Of a stretch of 64,000 nt of DNA, positions 35,884 to 46,240 are shown piece by piece (the first letter of the stretch is position 1; each line of letters opens with the position of its first letter). Position numbers and translations under genes: made by a program. This stretch comes from Limonium bicolor (taxonomy: Eukaryota > Streptophyta > Magnoliopsida > Caryophyllales > Plumbaginaceae), in the NCBI GenBank assembly GCA_023374045.1, contig CM041778.1:91322978-91386977 (forward strand). The letters are read 5' to 3'. The notes under the pieces are model-generated. The model saw nothing but the letters and a program-made list of their open reading frames with translations, was not told the origin of the DNA and did no database searches.

Positions 35884-37232
35884 CTAGTCTACAAATAGAT
35901 TCAGGTACTTCGCCTTCATGGCGTCCTCTAGTTCCCAAGTCGCTTCCTCGACATCGTGGTTAGACCACAAGACTTTCACCATTCGTACAGATTTATGGCG
36001 AGTGTCTCTTGTCTTTGTATCAAGGATTGGCAATGGAGTCTCGACATATCTCATCGTCGGCTCTAGGGATAAGTGTTCGGGTTCTAATACATGAGAGGGA
36101 TCGGCTATGTATTTCTTGAGTTGTGATACATGAAGACATCATGAACACGCCCCAATTCTTCAGGCAATGCTAGCCTATAAGCTACGGCTCTAATCCTCTC
36201 GGTAATGGCATACGGGCCTACATATTTCGGGCTCAGTTTGCCCTTCTGGCCAAATCGAAAGACACCCTTCATAGGTGAGACACGCAAGAACACTTGGTCG
36301 CCCACGGCGAACTCAAGGTCGCGTCGTCGCACATCCGCATAGGATTTCTGTCTATCTTGGGCTGCTTTCATATTGGCTCGAATTTGCTGAACTTCAGCTT
36401 GTACTTGTTCCAGATACTCCTGTCCTATGATGACCGCTTCGCTTGACTCATCCCAACACAACGGGGTACGGCAAGGTCTACCATATAAAGCTTGGAATGG
36501 CGACATCTTAATCGAAGCATGATAGCTATTGTTATACGAAAACTCGATAAGATGAAGCTTCTCAATCCAGCTCCCCTGGAAGTCTAAGGCACATGCCCTA
36601 AGCATATCCTCTAGTGTCTGGATGGTCCTTTCTGTCTGACCGTCGGTCTGTGGATGGAAGGCGGTGCTAAGCTTCAACTCAGTACCAAGCGCTTCCCGTG
36701 TTGCTCTCCAGTATCTCGAAAGAAATCTGGTGTCGCGATCAGATACTATGGTTTTCGGGACTCCGTGGTGTCGGATGATCTCCTTGTCGAATAGCTCTGC
36801 GAGCTTCGCCACCTTCCAGATGTCCTTCATCGGTATGAATCGGGCAACCTTGGTGAGACGATCGACTACTACCCAGATCATGTTGAGTCCTCCCCTAGCA
36901 GGTGGGAGTCCAACAACAAAATCCATAGAGATATCGTGGAATTTCCACTCCGGAATGGGCATGGATTGCACCATTCCTCCCGGTCTTCGGTGCTCAAACT
37001 TCACCTTTTGGCACGTGAGACACCTTAGAACATACTCAGTCACGTTGGATTTCATTCCTGACCACCAGAAGTACCTCTTCATGTCTTTGTACATTTTTGA
37101 GGCTCCCGGATGGACATGTAATGTCGAACAATGTGACTCTCGCAGAATGCGATCCCTTAGCTCAGCATTGCTTCGGGGGACGCATAATCTACCATTCAAT
37201 CGGATCAGACCATCTTCATGCAGTTTGAAGTC
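35884..37232 (-). CDS. Element D integrase with chromodomain
   Basis: A 364-residue frame (36105-37199) runs from the HHCC finger ([23 protein letters not shown]) through the DDE core: [17 protein letters not shown] and [16 protein letters not shown], with all three acidic residues present, to the GPY/F module KLSPKYVGPYAITERI. After one frame change near 36130 the chromodomain follows (VKVLWSNHDVEEATWELEDAM) and ends in TAG at 35884-35886. This is the best-preserved integrase in the window. The chromodomain is intact, unlike A's, which has a stop at the Trp. Confidence 0.88.
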
Positions 37233-38177
37233 TTACTTTCGGCTCTCGAAGGTACCTTCTGTAGTAATTTTCTGTCTGATCTCTGTGAAGTAAGGGTCGC
37301 TCAACTGAGCGTCTCGCACCTCGTCAACCAAGCTAGAAGAAGCGAGTAGCGAATGGAGCGAGTGTGCTCGACGACTCAGGGCGTCGGCTACAACGTTTGC
37401 CTTCCCTTCTTTATACTGGAGGTTGATGTCGTAATCTGAGAGAAACTCCATCCACCTCCTCTGTCGTAGATTCAATTCCTTCTGTGTGAATACATACTGT
37501 AAACTTTTATGGTCGGAGTAGATGGTGATGCTTACCCCATAGAGATAGTGTCGCCATATCTTCAAGGCGAAGACAATGGCTCCTAACTCTAGATCATGTG
37601 TCGGGTAATTCTCCTCATGCTTTTTCAGCTGGCGAGAAGCATAGGCTACTACCTTGCCATGCTGCATGAGTACGCATCCCATGCCCTTGCCCGATGCATC
37701 ACAATACACCTCAAATCCCTCTGTGCCCTCTGGAAGTGTGAGAATTGGCGCTGAGGTCAATGAGTCTTTTAGTTTCTGGAAGGATAGCTCGCACTCCTTT
37801 GTCCATACAAAGGGTGCATCTTTCTTCATCAATGACGTCATGGGCTTAGCGACTTTTGAGAAGTCCTTTACAAACCTTCGGTAATAACCGGCTAAACCAA
37901 GAAAGCTCCGGATGTCGGTAACAGTCTTAGGTCTAGGCCATGATCGCACTGCTTCGATTTTGGATGGGTCTACTGAAATGCCCGCGCTCGAGATGACATG
38001 ACCGAGGAAAGATACCTGATCTAGCCAGAACTCGCATTTGGAGAACTTCGCATACAGCTGGTTCTCGCGCAGTGTCTCAAGTACTCTTCTCAAATGGTTT
38101 TCGTGTTCTTCTACTGACTTCGAATACACAAGGATATTGTCGTCGATGAATACTATACTGAAGTGTCCAGTGATCAC
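37233..38177 (-). pseudogene. Element D RT C-terminal part and RNase H
   Basis: A 314-residue frame with [22 protein letters not shown], the RT connection, then RNase H residues [25 protein letters not shown] and ADALSRR. The RT box keeps both Asp but gains one extra codon (Asn) directly after FIDD. Broken from the integrase by a stop near 37235 and from the RT N-terminus by shifts near 38170. Confidence 0.85.
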
Positions 38178-38699
38178 TGATAACGATTAATCTGGTCCAT
38201 TGGACTTTGGCTGGTGCGTTAGACAAAAACCGAATGGCATCACCGTGAATTCGTAGTGGCCATATCTTGTTCGGACTGCTGTTTTCTCGTATATTGCTCT
38301 TTGATAGCAATTTGGGTGGTAACCGGATCGGAGATCAATCTTAGAAAAGACCGAAGCTCCCTTTAGCTGATCGAACAGGTCGTCGATGCGTGGCAATGGG
38401 TACTTGTTTTTTACAGTGACCGCATTCAATTCGCGGTAGTCGATGCAGATTCGGGGAGACTACCGTCCTTCTTCTTCACGAAGAGGACCGGTGCTCCCCA
38501 GGGTGATACGCTCGGGCGTTATAAACCCTTGTCGAGTAGATCACGTAGTTGCTCTTTCAGCTCTGTCATTTCTGCTGGTGCCATACGGTATGGTGCCCTA
38601 GCAATGGGACCAGTACCAAGTACAAGGTCGATTTCGAACTCTACTGCTCTCTGTGGTGGCATACCAGGTAGCTCTTTTGGGAATACATCAGGAATTCTG
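38178..38699 (-). pseudogene. Element D RT N-terminal part, frameshifted
   Basis: Pieces in different frames: [40 protein letters not shown] and, upstream, [13 protein letters not shown] and [13 protein letters not shown]. Several one-base indels lie near 38215-38240, 38280-38320, 38450 and 38515. Confidence 0.75.
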
Positions 38700-39277
38700 A
38701 GACTACTACTACATCATCACTGAATTCTGGATCTCTCTCCAGATCTTGTACATGGCATAGGTACACTTCATGCCCTTTCTGAGCTCCCGATACATTGCCA
38801 TAGCGGAGATGACTGTAGTTGAAGGCTCTCTCGGTCTCTGGCGGTATGAAATAGTGACCCCGGATGGACTCTTGAGCAGCAATCGTGCTCGGCGCATAGG
38901 ATCCGTCCCTTGTGTCACTCCAACCAGTTCATTCCGATTATTAAGTCGAATCCCAATCCGTTGAAGTCAATGAAGGAAATGGGAAACGTTTCACCTTGAT
39001 TTGGATTGTGGCGGTTGTGTGCGGTGTGGTAGTACTTAGTGCATTTTACTCGCTCCTTCGACGGAGAGTAGTAACCAAGAAGTTTGGTATCTCCTCTGCG
39101 TCTAGCCCAACCTTGTAGCGAAATGATGGCGATACAAAGGTGTGAGAGGCGCCGGAGTCGAATAATACTGAGGCTTCGATGCCGTTTCTGGGAATGTTCC
39201 CGTTAGAATGGTGCCACTTTTGCCGGCTTGTTCTTCGGTGAGGATACTCAGGTTACCTTCGGTACCGAGTCCACAAC
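38700..39277 (-). pseudogene. Element D aspartic protease, frameshifted
   Basis: Readable phrases are CGLGTEG after the acceptor ATCAATAG, FDSGASHTFVSPSF (in shifted frame) and LLLKSPSGVTISYRQRPREPST. The catalytic DSGA codons are intact at about 39150-39165. At least four indels separate the phrases. The acceptor phase equals that in A. Confidence 0.72.
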
Positions 39278-39419
39278 CTATTGATTCATGAGATTATAAG
39301 TAAAGATGGCGGAACGCAAGTGGAAATTAATAACCAACACTGCTTTTATTGAATAACCAACCATCATACATACAGTGTCTCTAATACACGTTTCTACTGG
39401 ATTACATGTTACTACAAGA
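39278..39419 (-). other. Element D AlkB 3' segment with AATAAA
   Basis: Equivalent to 11833-11972 of A. It keeps AATAAA (39345-39350) and the acceptor ATCAATAG at the PR edge. Conservation in two elements argues for function or recent common origin. Confidence 0.55.
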
Positions 39420-40163
39420 TTAATACTTTCTAAAGGTGAGGTTCAGGCGTCCTGGTTTCATGTGTGTGGCATTGATTATTGCGGCGGTGCCGTGTTCAAC
39501 TTGATCTTCTGGATCCCGTGATACAGCAACTTGATTTTCCACCCATGATTAGAACGTCTCCTGATCTCAATACCAATTTCTCTGCGAGGTCCACACGCTT
39601 CTGCTCGCTATACAAGAATACGGCGTCATCACCAATGGACCAAGACACTACGGGCACTCCTAGTTCAAGAGATTCCGCCGTCTCGTCCTTATCTTGGTGT
39701 AAGCCAAGTCGTCCTTCTTTTCTCATAGAAGTTGGACAATACATAAATCTGCTTCAAGTGCAGGGATTGGTTCATCTTCGCATTGTTGTGCAATTTCTAC
39801 AGCTTGTGTGACAAGCGTCTGGTATTCAGGGGGTATTACTGGAGGTGTTGCTCCGTCTCCTGCTCGCGTTGTTTGGTATGTCTTTGGTATAAGGGTTCCA
39901 ATCCTTTCCCAAGCACATCATTTTCAACTTCATTGTAGCTCCACCGGGGAATTCGGGTGTATAAAATCCTCCTGGACCCGTTCCTAACTCGTTGCATCGT
40001 GGATGATTGAAACTTGTGCTTCGGGTGTCAGGTATCCTTTTAATAAGATCAACCTGAGCGGAGCGGATGACCTGACACTGATTGTTGTCGAAGTGGTGAG
40101 TGGCGATGTCGCCTCTTCATGTGGTGAGTTCGAGAGGTATTGGGTAACAGATAAGGAATTTCC
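39420..40163 (-). pseudogene. AlkB-like dioxygenase exon of element D, several indels
   Basis: Nucleotide-level homologue of 11973-12711 along its full length, including the terminal TAA. Catalytic codons are preserved at the DNA level: CTTGGCTTACACCAAGATAA (HxD region, about 39695-39715), TTGTATCACGG-type distal His and the terminal Arg-x5-Arg segment. About six one-base indels, near 39525, 39725, 39745, 39890, 40010 and 40060, break the frame. Against A, over the indel-poor 39545-39725 stretch, seven synonymous and three replacement differences are seen, which suggests selection before decay. Confidence 0.82.
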
Positions 40164-40351
40164 CTAAGGTGGTAATTACATCTAGTGTGAGTTCTAGGCT
40201 TACTAATTCATTTCATGCTCAATACATACTTCCATGTTACTTACTCATACTCAATTTCATACTTCAATTACTTACGTGTTCATGCTTTCACTCATACAAT
40301 TACTTTGATACTTAGACATGCTCCTCGAGGATTAAAGGTTACGATAGTTAC
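40164..40351 (-). other. Putative intron between Gag knuckles and AlkB (element D)
   Basis: Donor GCCAG/GTAACTATC and acceptor CACCTTAG. Same position as A and B, with diverged interior. One C is missing before the donor relative to A, which alters the phase in this copy. Confidence 0.62.
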
Positions 40352-40695
40352 CTGGCCGGACTTAGTCCCGGACCCGTTACGGTCTATGATGTGTAAGGCC
40401 GGCTGCCTCTGCGGTGCGCCCTTCTGCGGACCCCGGGATCCCTGTCCCTGTGAGGTGTGCTGGGCATGAGCATCGCCAGATGCAACCTCCTTGCCTTCAC
40501 GCTGCTTGTAGCCCTGATAGTTGCCCTTGGGCTTAGAGTTTTCTGGGCATGCATTAGCACGGTGCCCCGGTTTCTGGCAGGTGTAGCAGCGGATCTCCCT
40601 TCCTTGGCAATCTGTGCCGGGATGATCCTTGTTGCAGTTACGACATATGTAGTTGCGGCCATCAGATTGGTTCTTACCTTGGCCAAATCCAGAAC
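40352..40695 (-). CDS. Element D gag exon 3: zinc knuckles
   Basis: Encodes GSGFGQGKNQSDGRNYIC, then RNCNKDHPGTDC (first knuckle with the preceding Cys), CYTCQKPGHRANAC (CX2CX4HX4C) and a basic QREGKEVASGDAHAQ tail ending at the donor. The frame is intact through the exon. Confidence 0.83.
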
Positions 40696-40788
40696 CTATA
40701 GCTTCTAAGTTAGCAAGGTTCGGTATACTTACAATACTCCACATACATACTAATTTACAAATGTACTAATTCGGTTTCGGGTTCTTAC
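40696..40788 (-). other. Putative gag intron 2 of element D
   Basis: Donor ACAGGG/GTAAGAACC and acceptor GAAGCTATAG, phase 1 on both sides. Contains an in-frame stop (KPN*), so splicing is required for Gag to continue to the zinc knuckles. Confidence 0.72.
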
Positions 40789-41059
40789 CCCTGTAGGGCT
40801 GAGACCTCAGTGGCTTCGCTGCCACTGGTGCGGTGTAGGCAAGCTGCAATGGCTCAGCTGCCTTGCCCTTCTCAGTATGGGCACCGCCGTCTCCAGAAGT
40901 GTTCTTCTGATGGAATTGCTTCCCCTTCTTCTTCTTCCAAGGTTTGGATTGGTTTTGGTCATCGGAGGTGTTTTTGTTGCTTGCCTTACGCTTGAGCGCT
41001 TGATCCTCATCCCTCAGCTGGCATGTGATCTCCACTCGGGAGGCAGCATGATAACAAAC
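40789..41059 (-). CDS. Element D gag exon 2, basic linker
   Basis: VCYHAASRVEITCQLRDEDQ, a Lys-rich stretch (SKPWKKKKGKQFHQKN) and YTAPVAAKPLRSQPYRG. Open in one frame. Confidence 0.75.
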
Positions 41060-41147
41060 CTGAATTACTTAGGCATAAGGTTACACTTACATACGGGAAT
41101 ACTAATTCACATTACCCATGGCTTTTTAAGGGTTCAACGATGTTTAC
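41060..41147 (-). other. Putative gag intron 1 of element D
   Basis: Donor CTTCAG/GTAAACATC, acceptor TAAGTAATTCAG, phase 0, 88 bases. The interior shares little with A's intron 1 although the exons are very similar. Confidence 0.72.
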
Positions 41148-41821
41148 CTGAAGGGAGGTAAACCGTGTGAAGCCCATGCCATACCAGAGTCGATGGCTCA
41201 ATCCGCCGTAAAAGCGGTCGACCAAGACTTGGCCGGTGTACCCAAGGTCGGGTAGAAGTCTTAGAAGAGAGGTGAAGGTGCGGTAATATTCATCAACCGT
41301 CATCTTCTCTGTCATCTTTAGTGCGTCGAGCTCAAGCCGTTTCTTGGTCTTGACATGCTCGGGATAATACTTAGATCGGAGGAGAGAGGTGAATGCCTCC
41401 CAACCGAATGCGGGGTCGGCTATGTGCTCGGCCTTAATGAGCTTCCACCAGTCCATAGCCGCGTCTTTCAGGTAGTACGCAGCTATCCTCACTCGAACTC
41501 CAGCGGGAGTCTCAAGTGTCTCGAAGGCCGTCTCCATCTCGGAGAGATAGGCCTCGAGTTTGGCGGGGTCGCTCTCGCCTCTAAAGCATGGAGGTCGAAG
41601 GTCGGCGGCTGCCTTTACCAATTTGTTTCACGGGGATGAGGCGGGTCGGGCTGCTGCTGTGTTGTTGCTGCTGTTGGTTCTGCTGTGTAGCTTGTACAGC
41701 GGTGATTACTTCCGGTAGCATCTGTGCTACCATGGCGGCGACGATTTCAACTATCGTCTGCGCGCCTGGTCCCCCAAAGGCTTCGCCTCTAGTTCTGCCC
41801 CGGCCTCGTCCTAACTTCTGA
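41148..41821 (-). CDS. Element D gag exon 1
   Basis: Gag domain with DLRPPCFRGESDPAKLEAYL, METAFETLETPAG, YYLKDAAMDWWKLIKAEH, DEYYRTFTSLLRLLPDLGY and LVDRFYGGLSHRL. The upstream part matches A's GRGRGRARGEA region, but the ATG used by A and B (MSGRG) reads AAG here and a frame change lies near 41620. A start loss in this copy is therefore possible. Confidence 0.82.
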
Positions 41822-41974
41822 ATAAGTGTGGATCACATTAGATGTTGGGATACTATGACCTCATGGTCTTTATTCAAACAATGGTATCGTCTTTGCAGAC
41901 GTTAATGGTATCCGTTATTGCTAACGGTAATTCCTAGTTAGGTTCCTAAATATCCATCTTAAGACGGTTGAAAT
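41822..41974 (-). other. Element D 5' leader, truncated, with stem-loops
   Basis: Leader homologous to A's 14348-14510, including inverted repeats at 41888-41901, 41912-41927 and 41954-41967. It stops at 41974; the PBS-proximal 60 bases and the PBS itself are absent. Confidence 0.7.
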
Positions 41975-42012
41975 CCCAAGTTTAAGCCGGTGTGGAACTT
42001 GTCTACCAGGTA
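41975..42012. repeat. Copy of element C target flank inside element D
   Basis: Thirty-eight bases ending TTGTCTACCAGGTA match 31380-31418 next to D's left LTR, with one A missing, and replace the PBS region. They include the AGGTA target site. Confidence 0.88.
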
Positions 42013-43665
42013 TGTAACACCCCCAACCGCTAATCCTTCTTTTATCCTCTAATCATGCTCATAATTACCAGATTCGCAGCGGAATACTTACCTACTTACT
42101 TACTCCCGGCGGGGGTGGTACAACGCCGTTAGCCATCCAAGACTAACAAGGCTACTACTACTTACAGTAACGGTCTGACGATTAGAATAACCGAATACAT
42201 ACTTCACAATACCAAATACTTACTTACAATTGATTACCGAGTAACTGAGATTTAAGAATTACATTCCAGGGTATCTCCAAAAGAATTTAAGAGTTACAAC
42301 TACTCTTTCCTATCCAATCAGAATTCATGATCCCAAAAAGGTGTACCACATGGTACACCGGCTACTCAAAAGGCTTTAGCCGTGTACAACTCGGTACACT
42401 ATTCCAATCCTACTAACTACCCAAAAGAATACAGCAAGGTCCTTACTCGGCCATCACGCCTCGCGGGTACCTGTAGAATAAAAACATTCCCCTAGGGGGT
42501 CAGCTTACGCTGCATATGATAACCGCATACCCCGCGTACTAGCGAGGGTACGCCAACTACTTGGTCGAGTACATGCGGTTCGTTTCATTCATACATACAT
42601 ACATGCTTTACTCAATACAATTCAATACGTTCATTTCACAAGCATACATACATACAATACATACAAGGAGGACAATTCGAGTCGACCGTTCATACTTACC
42701 CATACTTACCGCATCACGGAGATACAATTCTCTAATACATACAAAGGTCTTGTTAGCCTTATTACACACCCGGGTTAATCGGGTGTTCAATACTCTTTTA
42801 CTCCGGGTCAATGACTTACAATAGTCAAGACCAATACAATACAATACTTACATTCTTACATACTTTACTTCCAGTTAAGTCGGTATGACCTCGGGCAGGG
42901 AGTACTACCTCCCACCACCGGGCTTTAGGGTAGCCCACTGATCCAGGATGCTACCCATTCAAGGGAATTGGTCCAAGGAAAAGATTATAGCCAGGATTCG
43001 GATCCAACCTCTTGTGTCTCCTTATCCTCACGCGTGGCCGAAACTATATCGGGCTTCTACTCATTCCATTTTACTCATTACTCATGTTAGGAGTTAGATT
43101 GTTAGGAATTAGTAGAAGTCCATACTTACTTCCCCCCATACATACAATACGCAAATACTTACCATGTACACGTACACTTCATACCCATTCATTCATTTCA
43201 TGAATTATACGAACTAATTGTTCAAAGTTACAACAAGAACAAAGTAGTCAAACACAATTAAGTGCAATAAAAGTCCGATTCATGCATTTATCTTATTGGT
43301 GATCACATAAGCACACAAATCGGGTAACCAAGTTAGGATACAGGGCATGAAGAAATCATACCGTACACCGCCGATTTCGTACTACCGGGTCCTTTGACAA
43401 TCAACTTATTCGATTCCTATACATACATGAAGTAGTATGATCAATGATCTATTATTGATCTAACTTACTCCTTCATTAATACTTTCAATGTATATTTACT
43501 ACTTTATTACTTGCTTACTTGGTTGTAAACCATTCTTTTCTTTACTACTACTTAAACTTGTTTCCTTACTCACTTACTCACTTTCTTACAATTACTACTT
43601 CATTAAGGGTGTACTACTACATACATATGCATATATGTATATAGGCATATATATATATATATAAC
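42013..43665 (-). repeat. Element D 5' LTR, U5-side portion
   Basis: Colinear with 31419-33073. It ends at ATAAC, where element E inserted; the rest resumes at 50203. Differences from the left LTR are mostly one-base indels. Confidence 0.9.
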
Positions 43666-44141
43666 TGAAGATGTAACAGAGGTTACTCTCCCGACTCGAT
43701 TTCCACACCGTGATGTATAGTGGTTCGGCCAATAATCCGGCCTACGTCCACTTCTAGACAGAGCTATTATTCATTCTTTGGTTTACAACCCTAGAGAGCT
43801 TGTGGGATGTGAGCTCCCTTTTCTAACTTGAGTCCCCTACAAATGAGCCCTCTACTCCTATTTATAGACTTTGTATTACTAGGTTTACCCTTTCGCCCCT
43901 ATACATGCTATAGTATTGCATAAATATAGCTATCAGTCCTTTTACGGGTAGTCTCTCCGGACTGGAATACCGCTTCCGCCTTGGACTAACTCTTCCGGAC
44001 CGTCACTATAACAATAATCCTTCCGGTAGTAGGGTTCCAACGATAGGCCTTCCGACAATTGGCCTCCGGTAGTAGTCCTTCCGCTAGCAGGCCTTCGGTA
44101 GACACTTTAACCTTCTGCATGGTATATTTCATACCATTACA
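43666..44141 (-). repeat. Element E 3' LTR
   Basis: Plus strand starts TGAAGATGTAACA and ends CCATTACA. Between about 43935 and 44110 it has at least seven CTTCCGG or CTTCCGA-type words (CTTCCGGACTGG, CCTTCCGGTAG, CCTTCCGCTAG and others), making a degenerate motif array. The partner is 49724-50202. Confidence 0.88.
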
Positions 44142-44380
44142 TCAGTCCCACAAGTTCTACTTTTTAACACTAAAAAGTGGAACTTATAAAAAGAAGATGC
44201 AATTTACACTTTGTACTCTTTTCTTTCTACTATATACCTCCTAGTCCCACAAGTTCTTTTTCTTTTGCCTAAAAAGGAAATGAACTTAAACACTTTAGCC
44301 TATGTAAGAGCTTGTCTTCCGGAAACAAAAAAGTCCCACATGTTCCGAGGGCGATGAAGTCCCACTTGTACTCCTGAGAG
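44142..44380 (-). repeat. Element E polypurine tract and three repeats of it
   Basis: AGTCCCACAAGTTCT (minus strand purine-rich) abuts the LTR at 44144. Similar words recur at about 44243 (AGTCCCACAAGTTCT), 44331 (AGTCCCACATGTTCC) and 44360 (AGTCCCACTTGTACT). The first is the likely plus-strand primer site. Confidence 0.6.
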
Positions 44381-44430
44381 AAGGTCTCCGCTCGTTGAAC
44401 GTGCCATAATAAGAAATCCAAAGATCGAAG

Positions 44431-44505
44431 GGCCATAATAATCCCAGAAGACCATAATAATTCCAGAAGACCATAAAATTCCAGAAGACCATAATAATCT
44501 CAAGA
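44431..44505. repeat. Short tandem repeat, about 21 bp (element E)
   Basis: Four imperfect copies of CCATAATAATTCCAGAAGA. The open frames across it are repeat artefacts. Confidence 0.75.
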
Positions 44506-44894
44506 AGTCCGAGATAATAATAATATGGGATATTACTTCATAATCATATTCCCGCTTTAATCACTTTATTCCTTGGACCTGCATACCTAAATTTAACAGA
44601 CTAAAAGATATTTGTCTCTTGGGCTGCCGGAGCGACCGGACTTCCCAAGAGTTTTTTGTTAGTTAGAGTATATTAATCACGGGGATAAAAAACCCAAATA
44701 TACAACCTATAGGTTGCTTAGAGCAGCCTGACTAAGTACATGGATAGCACAAGTCTGAAGTGAACAAAAGGAATTACTATAAATTCTATTGCTTCCCAAA
44801 AGTTGGAGATTCTTATAATGAATAATTTTAGACTGCTCTTTTGTTTTTTGCCAAGATTTCTTTTGGTAACCCTTAGTTACACTTTTATGCTTTC

Positions 44895-45091
44895 ACACTC
44901 TACCACTGTACACATGGTGAGATCGCGGTTTAACACTCTACCGACTTTGAGCCGGTGAGATCGTCGGATTAACACTCTACTGGCAGGACGCTGACAGTGA
45001 GATCGTCGGATGAATTACACTACCATCGTTGATGGTAGATCGTCGGATACAAAAACACTCTACCATGGTCAATGGTGAGGTCGTCGGATAC
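44895..45091. repeat. Five-unit covarying hairpin array (element E)
   Basis: Units share CTCTAC at the start and GTGAGATCGTCGGAT at the end. Between them a stem changes in a paired way: ACCA/TGGT, ACCG/CGGT, ACTG/CAGT, ACCATC/GATGGT, ACCAT/ATGGT. Confidence 0.75.
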
Positions 45092-46030
45092 ATTCTTTTG
45101 TCTTTCTCTTTCTTTCTCTTTTTTTTCAAGACTCGCTGGTCTTCATTTAAGTAAATCAGAAATTGTTTTAAAATATTTCTTTTTTGAAAACTAGAGGGTG
45201 ATCAATCCTCTAGAGAAAGTTTTGTAAACTTCCGGTGGAAAAATATCCATAATGAAATATCAAAAAAGTTTGGTACCTCTTTTTACCTGTGGAATAATAT
45301 TACTGGCGGATGTCAAACTGCTACCGGTGGAATGTGAGAGGGTGCTATTGTTGAAAATTTTTACTGCACGCGAACCGCAATTTGCTACCGGTGAAGATGA
45401 TAAGTTGCTACCGGTAGAAACTGCAACTGGCCTCCGGATGATGTCTATTTATCTGGACTGGCCCTCCGATAAGAATGACAAGTTGCCTTCGGAGAGGAAT
45501 CCAAGTTGTTGGAGATTTCAACTTTCTACCGGTGAAAAATCCCAATTTGCAGATCTTTGCTGGCGAACAAGAACATACGTGTTCATCTCCCCATGCTGAC
45601 AAATTGCTGGGGTTATGCACCTTGCGCTTCCGTTTTAGGGAAACTTGGCAAGGCTTGTGCATTTCCTTTGCGGATAAATTTTTAGTTTCCCTCTACCGCA
45701 TCTGACTAATATCTTTATTTCAGTCCTTGTGATTTCATCGCCCGGTGCTAAGCTTCTTCGGAGGCTCTTACTTGTAACTGTGCAGACTAACTGTACAGAG
45801 TAAATTGATGTGTGGTAGTCTTCCTGTTTGGTTCTTGCCATGTTTGCAGAAATGCTTCCTCCTTGTTGTCCCTGTGCCGCTGAAGATATTTCAACCCCCA
45901 GAGCTGTTCCTACTGTGTTTATCTTGGTGATACCGACGGTATTTGCTACTGGTGGAGATGTCATTAGGCCAGCGGTGAAGACTTCTGGAAGCTCATGTCT
46001 GGCGCTGTTCCTTCTGGTAACAATGGGGTG
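45092..46030. other. Element E internal region, left part, no gene recognised
   Basis: Contains scattered TACCGGTGGAA and TACCGGTAGAA words (45230-45540). A plus-strand frame at 45252-45599 and a minus-strand frame at 45635-46114 are open but match nothing known to me. Confidence 0.5.
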
Positions 46031-46033
46031 AGA

Positions 46034-46240
46034 AGTTTCTACCAGAGATGATATCCAAATTTCCACCGGAGAGGATATCCAAATTTCTACCGGAGAGGAA
46101 TTCCAAATTTCCACCGAGAGAGGAATTCCAAATTTCTACCGGAGAGGAATTCCAAATTTCCACGGAGAGGAATTCCAAATTTCTACCGGAGAGGAATTCC
46201 AAATTTCCACCGGAGAGGAATTCCAAATTTCTACCGAAAG
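46034..46240. repeat. Tandem array of about 24 bp, GAGAGGAATTCCAAATTTCTACCG (element E)
   Basis: Eight or nine copies of a unit beginning GAGAGGAATTCC and ending AAATTTCTACCG. Alternate copies use TCCAC or TCTAC. Because the unit length is a multiple of three, open frames run across it on both strands; these are probably not genes. Confidence 0.85.
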
